Assembly (NCBI RefSeq): GCF_051148895.1
Contig: NZ_CP154625.1
Location: forward strand, 930,001 to 994,000
Direction of reading: 5' to 3'
Source of the DNA: Terrisporobacter vanillatitrophus
GTDB taxonomy: Bacteria; Bacillota; Clostridia; Peptostreptococcales; Peptostreptococcaceae
Length of the DNA stretch: 64,000 nucleotides
The notes under the pieces are model-generated. The model did not search any database and was not told the DNA's origin. It was given only the letters and a program-made list of their open reading frames with translations. Shown here one piece after another: positions 1-9,221 of the stretch. How positions within the stretch are numbered: position 1 is the stretch's first letter; each line of letters begins with the position of its first letter. Position numbers and translations under genes: made by a program.

Positions 1-357
1 TTGGTTCACCCTTCAGTCAGAATGAATAGTAGTATACAAATTGGTGAGGGAAGTATTATTTATCCAGGAGTTATTATGACAGTAGATATTACAATAGGTA
101 ATCATGTAATAGTTAGCCCAAAATGTGGCATAGGTCACGACACTATAATAGAAGATTACGTAACGCTACTGTGGAACGTAAATGTATCAGGAGCAGAACG
201 TATAAGACAAGGAGCTACTTTGGGTAGTGGATCTACTATTATCCAAGGATTAGAAATAGGAAAAAATAGTTATGTAGGAGCAGGGTCAGTAGTTATTAGA
301 GATGTGGAAGAAAATAGAACTGCTGTAGGCGTTCCTTCAAGATATATTGGGGAGTAA
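1..357 (+). CDS. NeuD/PglD-type sugar O-acetyltransferase, 5' partial
   Basis: The C-terminal part (118 residues visible) is a left-handed parallel beta-helix acyltransferase. Hexapeptide repeats run throughout (IGEG, IGNH, LGSG, IGKN) and the end is the typical VGVPSRYIG, as in NeuD/PglD acetyltransferases that modify nucleotide sugars in surface glycan pathways. The reading frame is open at base 1 and the usual N-terminal Rossmann-like half (about 90 residues) is absent. The true start therefore lies upstream, and the TTG at base 1 is probably an internal leucine. It is separated by only 3 bases from the next glycosyltransferase, so it belongs to the same operon. The acetyltransferase fold is clear; the substrate is unknown. 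Confidence 0.85.
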   Translation: MVHPSVRMNSSIQIGEGSIIYPGVIMTVDITIGNHVIVSPKCGIGHDTIIEDYVTLLWNVNVSGAERIRQGATLGSGSTIIQGLEIGKNSYVGAGSVVIRDVEENRTAVGVPSRYIGE

Positions 358-360
358 AAA

Positions 361-1500
361 ATGAAAAAGATTCTATATGTGACTACGGTAAGTAGAACAA
401 TAAATGCATTTCTTATTCCTCATATAGAAAAATTAATAGATGAGGGATATAAAGTAGATTGTGCATGTGCAATTGATTTAAAAGTAGATGAAAGGATTCT
501 GTCTAAAGGGAGTAACATTTTTGATATACCCTTTAGTAGAAATCCACTTCACCCTAAAAATATAAAAGCTTTTAGGGAGTTAAGAAAAATTCAAGAAAAA
601 AATAACTATGATATAGTTCATGTTCATACACCAGTGGCATCAGTTTATGGACGACTTCTAAAAATAAAATTTCCTAAGTTAAAAACAATCTATACAGTTC
701 ATGGTTTTCACTTCTTCGAAGGAGCATCATGGATTAACTGGGTAATTTATTATCCTATAGAAAGATTGATGTCTAGATTTACGGATGTGGCAATAACTAT
801 TAATTCAGAAGATTATAAAAAAGCCCAACATATTGGTATAAAAGAAGTACACAATACAAATGGTGTTGGATTAGATTTAGGCTATTATAATCAAAGTTTA
901 TATGATAAGCAAAAATGCAGAGAAAAATTTGGTTTAAGACAAGATGATTTTGTAATAGTTATGATTGCAGAAGTAAATAAAAATAAAAATCATGAACAAA
1001 TGATTAATGCTGTTGAACAGTTAGTTAAACAAGAAAAAAGTGTAAAAGTACTATGTGCAGGAGATGGTCCTTTACTTAATTTTATAGAAGAAGAAATAGA
1101 AAGACGAAACTTAAGTGAAGTAATTCAGATGCTTGGGTTTAGAACAGATATAAATGAGATTATAAGTTGTGCTGATGTGGGACTACTTATGTCTTATAGA
1201 GAAGGATTACCAAGGAATATTATGGAGTTGATGGCATTTGGTAAACCTGTGATTGGTACTAATATTCGTGGGATTAGAGATTTGATTGATGAAGGGAAAA
1301 ATGGATATTTAGTAGAGTTTGGAGATTATATGCAGACTTATTATGCACTGAACACCTTGATGAGTGATGAAGAGTTGCTTGGTGAGATGAGTGAGTGTGC
1401 TTTTGATAGGGTGAAGAAGTATTCTGTGGAAAATGTGGTAGGAGAGTTATTGGAGGTGTATGGTGATGAAGAAATGTTTGCATGTACTTCCAATGGATAA
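361..1500 (+). CDS. GT4 glycosyltransferase
   Basis: This 379-residue GT-B fold glycosyltransferase begins with the Rossmann strand MKKILYVTTVS. Its C-terminal half carries the GT4 nucleotide-sugar E-x7-E signature (EGLPRNIME, about residues 280-290) followed by GKPVIGT. It probably adds one hexose or amino sugar to a lipid-linked repeat unit at the cytoplasmic face of the membrane. The start follows the acetyltransferase stop by 3 bases, with GGGGAG just upstream, and the 3' end overlaps the next gene, so it is part of one polycistronic capsule or exopolysaccharide operon. Donor and acceptor cannot be read from the sequence. Confidence 0.88.
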   Translation: MKKILYVTTVSRTINAFLIPHIEKLIDEGYKVDCACAIDLKVDERILSKGSNIFDIPFSRNPLHPKNIKAFRELRKIQEKNNYDIVHVHTPVASVYGRLLKIKFPKLKTIYTVHGFHFFEGASWINWVIYYPIERLMSRFTDVAITINSEDYKKAQHIGIKEVHNTNGVGLDLGYYNQSLYDKQKCREKFGLRQDDFVIVMIAEVNKNKNHEQMINAVEQLVKQEKSVKVLCAGDGPLLNFIEEEIERRNLSEVIQMLGFRTDINEIISCADVGLLMSYREGLPRNIMELMAFGKPVIGTNIRGIRDLIDEGKNGYLVEFGDYMQTYYALNTLMSDEELLGEMSECAFDRVKKYSVENVVGELLEVYGDEEMFACTSNG

Positions 1501-2572
1501 ATTAAGTGGTGCTGAAAAATTAGCACTTATAATATGTGAAAACTTACAAAATTATAAGCCAGTAGTTATATGTGGTGGAGGTAATTTAAAAGATATATTT
1601 GAAGATAAAGGTATAAGAACTTATGCAGTAGACTTTAATAATAGTATATTTAAAAGTGCTAAGGAAGTAAGCAAAATAGCTAAAGAAAATCATATTGATA
1701 TTATTCATGCCCATGACAATACTGCTTCTATAGTTAGTTATATATCTAAGTTGATATATAGATTAGATATAAAATTAGTTTCACATATACATAATTGTTA
1801 CCCTTGGTTAAAAAGCAATAATAAAAATAAAATTATAGATTCAATATTTAGAAAAAGATATGACTATAATATTGCATGTGGAAAGTTAGTCTATGATTTC
1901 TATGCTAAATATACTAACTATATAACTTCTAAAAATACTTCAGTACTATCAAATGCTATAGAAGTAAAAGAAATTACAAAAAAAAGTAAAGTAAATAAAG
2001 ATGAAATATATAAACAGTATGGTATTCCAAAAGATAAAAAAGTCCTAGGTTTTGTAGGAAGAATTTCAGAACAAAAAGGAATCATACCTTTCATAGAGAA
2101 TGTGGGTAGATATAAAGATAAATTTGTTGATTGTATTTTTCTTATGGTGGGAAGTGGAGACCAAGATAATGAAGCTAAAGAATTAGTTAAAATATTAAAT
2201 ATGGAAGAGATATTTATTTTTACAGGACATCAAGATAACATATACAATTTTTATCCTCTAATGGATATTTTCTTTTTACCATCTCTTTATGAAGGTTTGC
2301 CTATGGTATTATTAGAAGCTATGAGCTTTAAGAAGCCTATAGTATCTATGAATGTAGGAAGTATAGATGAAATTATTAGAAATAATGGATACTTGATAGA
2401 ACCAGGAGCATATGATAATTTCATCAATAAATTAGACGAGCTTAAAGATGATGAAGAGAAGATGAAAATATTTGGACACAACTCTTTGAATATAATTAAT
2501 AGAGATTATGAAATAGATACATATTGTTATAAGTTAGAGCGAATATATAATCTTGTAAATGGGGAGGTGTAA
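1466..2572 (+). CDS. GT4 glycosyltransferase
   Basis: A 368-residue GT-B glycosyltransferase with an N-terminal GAEKLAL segment, which is typical of this GT4 subgroup, and a C-terminal EGLPMVLLE donor-binding signature. Three start codons are available (1460 ATG, 1463 GTG, 1466 ATG). The GGAGG at 1452-1456 is spaced best for 1466, which is chosen here. The gene overlaps the preceding stop by 35 bases, which implies translational coupling. It is likely a cytoplasmic-face enzyme of the same glycan repeat-unit pathway; substrate unknown. Confidence 0.88.
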   Translation: MKKCLHVLPMDKLSGAEKLALIICENLQNYKPVVICGGGNLKDIFEDKGIRTYAVDFNNSIFKSAKEVSKIAKENHIDIIHAHDNTASIVSYISKLIYRLDIKLVSHIHNCYPWLKSNNKNKIIDSIFRKRYDYNIACGKLVYDFYAKYTNYITSKNTSVLSNAIEVKEITKKSKVNKDEIYKQYGIPKDKKVLGFVGRISEQKGIIPFIENVGRYKDKFVDCIFLMVGSGDQDNEAKELVKILNMEEIFIFTGHQDNIYNFYPLMDIFFLPSLYEGLPMVLLEAMSFKKPIVSMNVGSIDEIIRNNGYLIEPGAYDNFINKLDELKDDEEKMKIFGHNSLNIINRDYEIDTYCYKLERIYNLVNGEV

Positions 2573-2575
2573 TAT

Positions 2576-3463
2576 TTGACGAAATCTTTAACAATTTTTA
2601 CACCATCTTTTAATAGAGCATATACATTAGGGAAATGTTATAACAGCTTAGTTAGACAAAGTTGCAAGGATTTTGTTTGGTTAATTATTGATGATGGTTC
2701 TAGTGACGACACTAGAGAATTAGTTAATCAATGGATAAAAGAAAACAAAATAGAAATTAGATATAAATATCAAGAGAACCAAGGAATGCATGGAGCACAT
2801 AATACTGCTTATGAAATTATAGATACAGAGTTAAATGTGTGTATAGATTCGGACGATTATATGCCAGACGATGCTGTTGAAAAAATTATAAACTTTTGGA
2901 ATGAAAATAAAAGAGATGACTTAGCTGGGATAATAGCTTTAGATTCATATGAAGCTGGAAATGTAATAGGAGAAATATTTCCGGAAGAAATGAAGGAGAC
3001 TACTTTATTTGAAGTTAATAATAAACATAAAATATCAGGGGATAAAAAGCTAGTATACAGAACGGAGTTAACTAAAGAATATCATTATCCTTTGTTTGAA
3101 GGAGAAAAGTACGTAGGTTTGGCGTATAAGTATTATAAGTTAGATGAAAAATATAAGTTAAAAACTTTAAATGAAGTACTTTGTATAGTTGAATATATGG
3201 ATGATGGTTCTTCTAGAAATATGTTAAGACAATATAGAAGAAATCCTAGGGGGTTTGCCTTTTATAGAATAGAAAATATGAAAAACAAAAATAGTACTTT
3301 ATTTTTTAAGATAAAAGAGAATATTCATTATGTATCGAGTAGTTTTATTAGTAAGAACAAAGAATTTATAAAGGAAAGTCCTTGTAAGCTATTAACAATA
3401 CTATCTGTGCCAATAGGATACATTTTATACAGATATGTTATGGAAAATACAGCTAATAATTAA
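2576..3463 (+). CDS. GT2 (GT-A) glycosyltransferase
   Basis: A 295-residue GT-A family 2 enzyme. The first strand TIFTPSFNRA is followed by IIDDGSSDDT (nucleotide binding) and CIDSDDYM, which contains the DxD-like metal/nucleotide motif. It starts at TTG behind a GGGGAGGTG ribosome-binding site, 3 bases after the previous stop. The C-terminal region is hydrophilic with one weak hydrophobic stretch (LLTILSVPIGYILY). Its place inside the operon suggests it extends the repeat unit; acceptor and donor are unknown. Confidence 0.87.
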   Translation: MTKSLTIFTPSFNRAYTLGKCYNSLVRQSCKDFVWLIIDDGSSDDTRELVNQWIKENKIEIRYKYQENQGMHGAHNTAYEIIDTELNVCIDSDDYMPDDAVEKIINFWNENKRDDLAGIIALDSYEAGNVIGEIFPEEMKETTLFEVNNKHKISGDKKLVYRTELTKEYHYPLFEGEKYVGLAYKYYKLDEKYKLKTLNEVLCIVEYMDDGSSRNMLRQYRRNPRGFAFYRIENMKNKNSTLFFKIKENIHYVSSSFISKNKEFIKESPCKLLTILSVPIGYILYRYVMENTANN

Positions 3464-3478
3464 TTTGGAGGAATAGTT

Positions 3479-4528
3479 GTGGGAGTATTTTATGGAACAT
3501 TGGTATCTACATATATATTAGGTGTAGCTTCTAGATTCACTAAAAAGCAAAATCAAAAACCAATATTTATATTTTTTATATTGATAATGATGATATTTAT
3601 AACAGTTTCAGCATTTAGAGATGATATAGGAGATACAGGTATGTATAAGCATACATACGGATTAATAGCTAAAGGGACAGTGGGAGAAGATGGATATGAA
3701 AAAGGCTTTATATTTTTTCTGACTATGCTAACTAATATATCAGTAGATCCACAATTTATGTTAATTGTTACTTCTGTTATTACACAAGGGATAAATATCT
3801 GGTTTTTAAGAAAATATTCTAGTTATTTTGAGTTGGAGTTATTTATGTATATAGCATCAGGATACTTTCTTACAACTATGAATGGTATTAGACAGGCAAT
3901 GGCAGCTTCTATTATGTTGTTGGGGACTAGATTTTTAATAGAAAGAAAATTTACACCTTATTTGATATTAACTTTAATTATGAGTACTATACATAACTCA
4001 GCATTGGTAATGATACCAGTATACTTCATAGTAAATAGTGAGAGTTGGTCAAAAAACTTTGTAAAAACTATAGGTATTATGCTAATAGTAACTTTATTTG
4101 GCGGTGCAATAATGAACCTAATGTTTCAATTATTAGATGGAACAAAGTTTGGAGAGTATTCTCAGTTTGATGAAGGTGGTTCTAATATAATCAGAACAGT
4201 TATAGCGATGGTACCTGTAGTAATGGCATATCTTCAAAGAAAAAGATTAAGAGAGATATTTCCACAATGCGATATATTTGTTAATTTAGCAATTGTAAAT
4301 ATGCTTATTATGGCATTGTCATTATACAACTGGATATTTGCAAGAATGACATATTACTTTATCCCTTATACACTTGTTCTACTTCCTTACATAATAAAAA
4401 GTATAGATATAAAAGAGCAGAGACGTCTAATATATTATGCATTTTTACTGGGGTATTCTGGATTTATGTATGCAGAGTATGTTTTGTCAATAGGTGCAAA
4501 TTATACAAGTGTGATTTTGGGAATATAG
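3479..4528 (+). CDS. EpsG-type polysaccharide polymerase (Wzy-like)
   Basis: A 349-residue polytopic membrane protein with about ten hydrophobic helices. A conserved N-terminal FRDDIGDTGMY segment and a central GIRQAMAASI are characteristic of EpsG-family proteins, which are thought to polymerise lipid-linked repeat units outside the membrane. It starts with GTG behind TTTGGAGGA and sits between glycosyltransferases. With the flippase at 15.7 kb, this is the natural candidate for the Wzy function. Family assignment is by motif memory; polymerase activity is inferred. Confidence 0.8.
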   Translation: MGVFYGTLVSTYILGVASRFTKKQNQKPIFIFFILIMMIFITVSAFRDDIGDTGMYKHTYGLIAKGTVGEDGYEKGFIFFLTMLTNISVDPQFMLIVTSVITQGINIWFLRKYSSYFELELFMYIASGYFLTTMNGIRQAMAASIMLLGTRFLIERKFTPYLILTLIMSTIHNSALVMIPVYFIVNSESWSKNFVKTIGIMLIVTLFGGAIMNLMFQLLDGTKFGEYSQFDEGGSNIIRTVIAMVPVVMAYLQRKRLREIFPQCDIFVNLAIVNMLIMALSLYNWIFARMTYYFIPYTLVLLPYIIKSIDIKEQRRLIYYAFLLGYSGFMYAEYVLSIGANYTSVILGI

Positions 4529-4540
4529 AGGAGATATAGT

Positions 4541-5674
4541 ATGAAACAGCAAAAAAAAGTACTACATATTGTTGGAGCTATGAATAGAGGTGGAACAGAA
4601 ACTATGTTGATGAACCTCTATAGGAATATAGATAGAGATAAAATACAGTTTGATTTTGTATCATTTAGCCAGGCAGAAGCTCATTATGATGAAGAAATAA
4701 AGTTGTTAGGTGGAAAAGTGATTAAGATTTCTAAATCTAACTCAGTAAAAGAATTAATTGAAGTGATAAATGATAATGGACCTTATGCAGTAGTTCATGC
4801 TCATACTCTGTTCAATAGTGGAATAGCAATGTTAGCAGCGAAAAAATGTGGAGTTAAAGTAAGAATAGTTCATGCTCATACAACTAAAGATGATAGTAGT
4901 AGCTTATTAAGAAAGATATATATAAAATCCATGAGGTATTTAATTAATAACAACTCAACAAATACCTTAGCTTGTAGCAAAGAAGCAGGAAAATATTTAT
5001 TTGGAGATAAAGAAATTAAAAAAAATAAACATAATTACTTTCCGAATTTAATAAATTACGAGGATTTGTTAAAAGAACCAAAACAAGAGGTAGAGATATT
5101 TAAAGAAAAACAAAATTTAAAAGATAGCATAGTAATTGGTCATATTGGAACTTTTAAAGAGTCCAAAAATCATAAATTTCTATTAGAAATTACTAAATAT
5201 ATGAAAGAACATAATATAGATATAAAATTACTTCTTGTAGGTGATGGTGGATTGAGAATAGAGTTAGAAACTTTAGCTAAAGAATATAACATTTATGGTA
5301 GTGTGAGATTTGTGGGAATAAGAGAAGATATAAATGTAATGTTACATAGTATGGACGTATTTGTTTTTCCATCTATATTTGAGGGATTGGGGTTAGTTTT
5401 ACTGGAAGCTCAAGCGACAGGATTACCTTGTATAGTATCAGAAGCAATACAAGCAGAGGCTGATTTAGACTTAGGATTAGTAAATCAATTAAACTTATCA
5501 GATGGAGTGAAAAAATGGTCACAAGAAATATTAAAAGTCAAAGGAATTAAAGAAAGAAATATTAATAAGATAAAAAAATCTTTTGAAGAAAAGGAATACT
5601 CAACTGATAAATGTATTTATAAATTGATGAAACTTTACAATATAGATGATAAGGAAATATACAAAGTCAGTTAG
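4541..5674 (+). CDS. GT4 glycosyltransferase (EpsF-like)
   Basis: A 377-residue GT-B enzyme with VLHIVGAMNRGGTETML at the N-terminus, the usual acceptor-side start of EpsF-like GT4 enzymes, and EGLGLVLLE in the donor domain. The start ATG has GAGGAG upstream and the gene follows the polymerase by 12 bases. It is the last gene of the first transcription unit: a long-looped hairpin with a T run (5690-5735) follows. Confidence 0.87.
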   Translation: MKQQKKVLHIVGAMNRGGTETMLMNLYRNIDRDKIQFDFVSFSQAEAHYDEEIKLLGGKVIKISKSNSVKELIEVINDNGPYAVVHAHTLFNSGIAMLAAKKCGVKVRIVHAHTTKDDSSSLLRKIYIKSMRYLINNNSTNTLACSKEAGKYLFGDKEIKKNKHNYFPNLINYEDLLKEPKQEVEIFKEKQNLKDSIVIGHIGTFKESKNHKFLLEITKYMKEHNIDIKLLLVGDGGLRIELETLAKEYNIYGSVRFVGIREDINVMLHSMDVFVFPSIFEGLGLVLLEAQATGLPCIVSEAIQAEADLDLGLVNQLNLSDGVKKWSQEILKVKGIKERNINKIKKSFEEKEYSTDKCIYKLMKLYNIDDKEIYKVS

Positions 5675-5689
5675 TTATAATTCAATCTT

Positions 5690-5735
5690 AAAGTGCAGTA
5701 TTAGATATAGACAGTCTAGTAGAGGCACTTTTTTA
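5690..5735 (+). terminator. Rho-independent terminator (long loop)
   Basis: The inverted arms AAAGTGC and GCACTTT enclose a loop of about 28 nt and are followed by a run of T. It closes the first glycosyltransferase unit. Because of the long loop this is a moderate call. Confidence 0.55.
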
Positions 5736-5744
5736 TTGAAAAGG

Positions 5745-5758
5745 TATACTATAGTATA
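5745..5758. promoter_or_regulatory. 14-bp palindrome upstream of second glycan unit
   Basis: TATACTATAGTATA is a perfect palindrome about 100 bases upstream of the next gene start, in the only real intergenic gap of the polysaccharide locus. It is followed by AATATACTAAAT. It could be an operator or part of an AT-rich promoter; function unproven. Confidence 0.3.
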
Positions 5759-5856
5759 AGAAAATATACTAAATTGAGCGATAGTTATAATTACACAAAA
5801 TAACTAAAATAAGTAGTATAAATATGTATAAAAAAAGAAAAATGGAGTGTAATTTT

Positions 5857-7095
5857 ATGAAGAAAGTACTAATTTCTTCTTTTGATATGGAAATTGGTGG
5901 AGTAGAACGCAGTTTAATAAGTATGTTAGATAACTTTGACTATGATAATTATGATGTAGATTTAATGCTATATAGTCATAGTGGTGATTTGTTTAATTTG
6001 CTTCCTAAGAAACCAAAATTATTGAAGGAAGATAAAAAATATAAAACATTTAGATTATCCATAGCTGAAACTATAAAAAGTGGAAATATTGATATTGCTA
6101 TATCAAGACTTCTAGCTAGATCTAAAGCAAAGAAAGAAGGATACAAGAATAATTTAGAAGACTATGGATATATTCAAATGCAGTATATGTGGAAATATTG
6201 CCTTAGATTTTTACCACAAAAGGAGAAATACTATGATATAGCTATAAGCTATTTGTGGCCACATTACTTTGTTGCAGACAAGGTGAATGCAGATACTAAG
6301 ATAGCATGGATACATACAGATTTTTCTAAGCTAGATACGGATGTAGATATAGATCTTAGTATGTGGGATAAATTTGATTACATAGCAGCAGTATCTGAGG
6401 ATTGTAAGAATGCTTTTTTAAATAAGTATCCATCACTTAGAGAAAAGGTAACAGTAATAGAAAATATTACATCACCTCATTTTGTAAGAAAGTTGGCAGA
6501 AGAGAAAATAGATGATTTAGTAGTAGAAGAAGATGTATTTAAGGTGATATCTGTAGGTAGATATTCTGAAGCTAAAGGATTTGATAATGCCATAAAAGCT
6601 CTTAGGATATTACATGATAGAGGTTATACAAATATCAAGTGGTATATTATTGGTTATGGTGGAGATGAAGAGCTGTATAGAAATTTAATAAAGGAAAATA
6701 ACCTAGAAGATAGTTTTATTTTATTAGGTAAAAAGACTAATCCATATCCGTATATGAAAAATTGTGATATTTATGCACAACCTTCAAGGTATGAAGGAAA
6801 GGCAGTAACTGTTACAGAAGCTCAGATATTAGGTAAGCCAGTTATGTTAACAAATTATACAACTGCATATTCTCAGGTGAAAGATATGGTAGATGGATAT
6901 ATAACTGATTTATCAATTGAGGGAATTGCAGATGGAATAGAATACCTAAACTTAAATTCTGATTTGAGAAAAAGCATGTCGAGTTATTGTCAAAAAACTG
7001 ATTATAGCAATTATATAGAACTAGATAAGTTGTATACCATAATGTGTGGAGGATATGACAATGAAGAAAGTAAGTATGATAGTACCGGTTTATAA
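5857..7095 (+). CDS. GT4 glycosyltransferase, paralogue family member 1
   Basis: A 412-residue GT-B enzyme. The start at 5857 is preferred over an upstream ATG at 5824 because TGGAGTG lies 8 bases before it and MKKVLISSFD aligns with its neighbours. It carries IGGVERSL near the N-terminus, NPYPYMKNCDIY around residue 310, and EGKAVTVTE as the donor-binding signature. Three further genes (9222, 10434, 11650) share this layout and the NPYPY motif, so they are paralogues. It starts the second transcription unit. The donor sugar is unknown. Confidence 0.87.
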   Translation: MKKVLISSFDMEIGGVERSLISMLDNFDYDNYDVDLMLYSHSGDLFNLLPKKPKLLKEDKKYKTFRLSIAETIKSGNIDIAISRLLARSKAKKEGYKNNLEDYGYIQMQYMWKYCLRFLPQKEKYYDIAISYLWPHYFVADKVNADTKIAWIHTDFSKLDTDVDIDLSMWDKFDYIAAVSEDCKNAFLNKYPSLREKVTVIENITSPHFVRKLAEEKIDDLVVEEDVFKVISVGRYSEAKGFDNAIKALRILHDRGYTNIKWYIIGYGGDEELYRNLIKENNLEDSFILLGKKTNPYPYMKNCDIYAQPSRYEGKAVTVTEAQILGKPVMLTNYTTAYSQVKDMVDGYITDLSIEGIADGIEYLNLNSDLRKSMSSYCQKTDYSNYIELDKLYTIMCGGYDNEESKYDSTGL

Positions 7096-8104
7096 TAGTG
7101 AAAAGTATATAGAAAAATGTATACAGAGCATACTTAATCAGAGTTATAAAAATATAGAAATAATTATAATTAATGATGGATCTAAAGATAGCAGTGATGA
7201 AATAATAACTAAGCTAGAAAAACTAGATAGTCGTATTAAATATATAAAGCAAGAGAACAGTGGTCCTTCTCAAGCCAGAAATAATGGAATAAGAGTATCA
7301 AGTGGTAAATATTTAATGTTTGTAGATTCCGATGATAGTATAAATGAAAACTATGTTGAACTTATGGTAAATAAAATAGAAGAAAAAGAATATGATGTTG
7401 TATGTTGTGGTTATAAAGATATCTCAATATATGGAACTATAGATTATACTGATTTTCCAGATGATAATAAACTATTAGATAGGCAAGGATTTATGATGAA
7501 GGTTCTTAAAGGAACTGGTGGTGTATTGTGGAGCAAGATTTTTAGAAAGGAAATTATAAATAAATATAATATCGCAATGGACAAAAATATATTTATGAGT
7601 GAAGATTTAATATTTGTATTGAAATATTGTAGTTATTGCAATGATTTCGGATTTATAAATAATTACTTATATAACTATAATAGATTAAATGAATATAGTA
7701 TCAGTGCAAATGTGACAAAAGACTATATAAATAATTATATAGATGTATGTAAACATATTGATGAAATATTATTATTTAATAAATTTGATAAGAACCAGAT
7801 AAATAAGATTATAAGTGAAAGGTTACAAAGTACAATTTTAAATATAATAGATTCAGAGTCTATAAAAATTAAAGAAAAAGGAATTATAAATGTGGAAAAG
7901 AGTATAAAACAAGTTATATCTTTGGATTATATAAAACAATATAAAAGTAGTTTTAAAACAAATAGTAAATTAAATAAGCCCTGTATCTGCTTTTTAAAAA
8001 ATAACTGTATATTAGCTGCTATAATGTATAGTTATTTTTTAAATATATTGAGGTGCTTCAAAAACAACATAAAAGTAGATAAAAAATTAGTTATGGAGAA
8101 GTAG
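7061..8104 (+). CDS. GT2 glycosyltransferase
   Basis: A 347-residue GT-A family 2 enzyme with SMIVPVYNSEKYI, IINDGSKDSS and FVDSDDSI. GGAGGA at 7048-7053 selects the ATG at 7061 (7-base spacing) over GTG 7046 and ATG 7055. It overlaps the previous gene by 35 bases. A C-terminal hydrophobic patch near residues 310-330 may help membrane association. It probably acts on the lipid-linked repeat unit; substrate not deducible. Confidence 0.86.
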   Translation: MKKVSMIVPVYNSEKYIEKCIQSILNQSYKNIEIIIINDGSKDSSDEIITKLEKLDSRIKYIKQENSGPSQARNNGIRVSSGKYLMFVDSDDSINENYVELMVNKIEEKEYDVVCCGYKDISIYGTIDYTDFPDDNKLLDRQGFMMKVLKGTGGVLWSKIFRKEIINKYNIAMDKNIFMSEDLIFVLKYCSYCNDFGFINNYLYNYNRLNEYSISANVTKDYINNYIDVCKHIDEILLFNKFDKNQINKIISERLQSTILNIIDSESIKIKEKGIINVEKSIKQVISLDYIKQYKSSFKTNSKLNKPCICFLKNNCILAAIMYSYFLNILRCFKNNIKVDKKLVMEK

Positions 8105-8106
8105 AT

Positions 8107-9207
8107 ATGAAAAAAATATTTGTGGATATATACTTGTCTTTTAATTTAGGTGATGACTTGTTTTTACATATATTGTCAGAAAGATATCCTAACAGTGAGA
8201 TAACTGTAAATTATGTAGGAAGGAATTATGATAAATTTATTTCTAAATATAAAAATATTACAAGAAGAAAATATACTGTTTTTAATAAAATATTTCAAAA
8301 GCTTGGATTAAAAGATTATCTAACTGACTACGAATCTTTATCAAAAGAATATGATGCATTAATATTTGTAGGAGGCTCTATATTTAGAGAAGAAGATTAT
8401 CATCAATCGCTATATAAAGATAGGATGAAAATGGTAACAGAATTTATAAAGATGAATAAACCAGTATTCATAATGGGATCAAACTTTGGTCCGTATAAAA
8501 CAGATGAATTTTTTTATGAGTATAGAGATTTTTATAAATTATGTAAGGATGTCTGTTTTAGAGATTTATATTCCTATAATTTATTTAAAGATTTAAAAAA
8601 TGTAAGATATGCACCAGATATTGTATTTCAAATGGATGTGAAAAAATATAAAAAAAATAATAAAAAAGATGTGGTTGGGTATTCAATCATAGATGTTACA
8701 CATAAGAAGGGATTGTATCAATACAATGAAAAATATATTGAGAGTATAGTTAAATCCATTGAATTAGTAGTATCTAAAGGATATGATTGCTTATTGATGT
8801 CATTTTGTGAAAGTGAAGGCGATTTAAGAGCAATTAATAATATAAAAAGAAAATTATCGAAAGAAACTTTAAATAAAGTAAATATATATGAATATAAAGG
8901 CAATCTAGATGAAGCTATAAATTTAATATCAAAATTAAAATTATTTGTAGCAGCTAGGTTTCATGCTAATATAATTGGTTTATTATGCCAAGTTGGTATA
9001 CTTCCGGTTATATACAGTGATAAGACTACGAATATGCTAAAAGATATAAATTTAAATCAGATACTAGTTCATATGGAGAATTTGGATAGCTTGTATGACA
9101 ATGATATCATAGAAAATGCGCTTAATAATAAAGCTGATTTATGTGAAATTTCAAAAGAGGCAAAAAATCAGTTTAAAAAACTAGATGAATTTGAAAAATT
9201 AATGTAG
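8107..9207 (+). CDS. Polysaccharide pyruvyltransferase-family protein
   Basis: This 366-residue protein has the hallmarks of the CsaB/polysaccharide pyruvyltransferase family: NLGDDLF near the N-terminus, FVGGSIFR in the centre, FIMGSNFGPY, CFRDLYSY, and the C-terminal VAARFHANI block. Such enzymes add ketal-linked pyruvate from phosphoenolpyruvate to a sugar, giving the polymer negative charge. It lies 2 bases after the GT2 gene and 14 bases before the next GT4, within the same operon. Confidence 0.85.
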   Translation: MKKIFVDIYLSFNLGDDLFLHILSERYPNSEITVNYVGRNYDKFISKYKNITRRKYTVFNKIFQKLGLKDYLTDYESLSKEYDALIFVGGSIFREEDYHQSLYKDRMKMVTEFIKMNKPVFIMGSNFGPYKTDEFFYEYRDFYKLCKDVCFRDLYSYNLFKDLKNVRYAPDIVFQMDVKKYKKNNKKDVVGYSIIDVTHKKGLYQYNEKYIESIVKSIELVVSKGYDCLLMSFCESEGDLRAINNIKRKLSKETLNKVNIYEYKGNLDEAINLISKLKLFVAARFHANIIGLLCQVGILPVIYSDKTTNMLKDINLNQILVHMENLDSLYDNDIIENALNNKADLCEISKEAKNQFKKLDEFEKLM

Positions 9208-9221
9208 GGGGTGATAGTTTG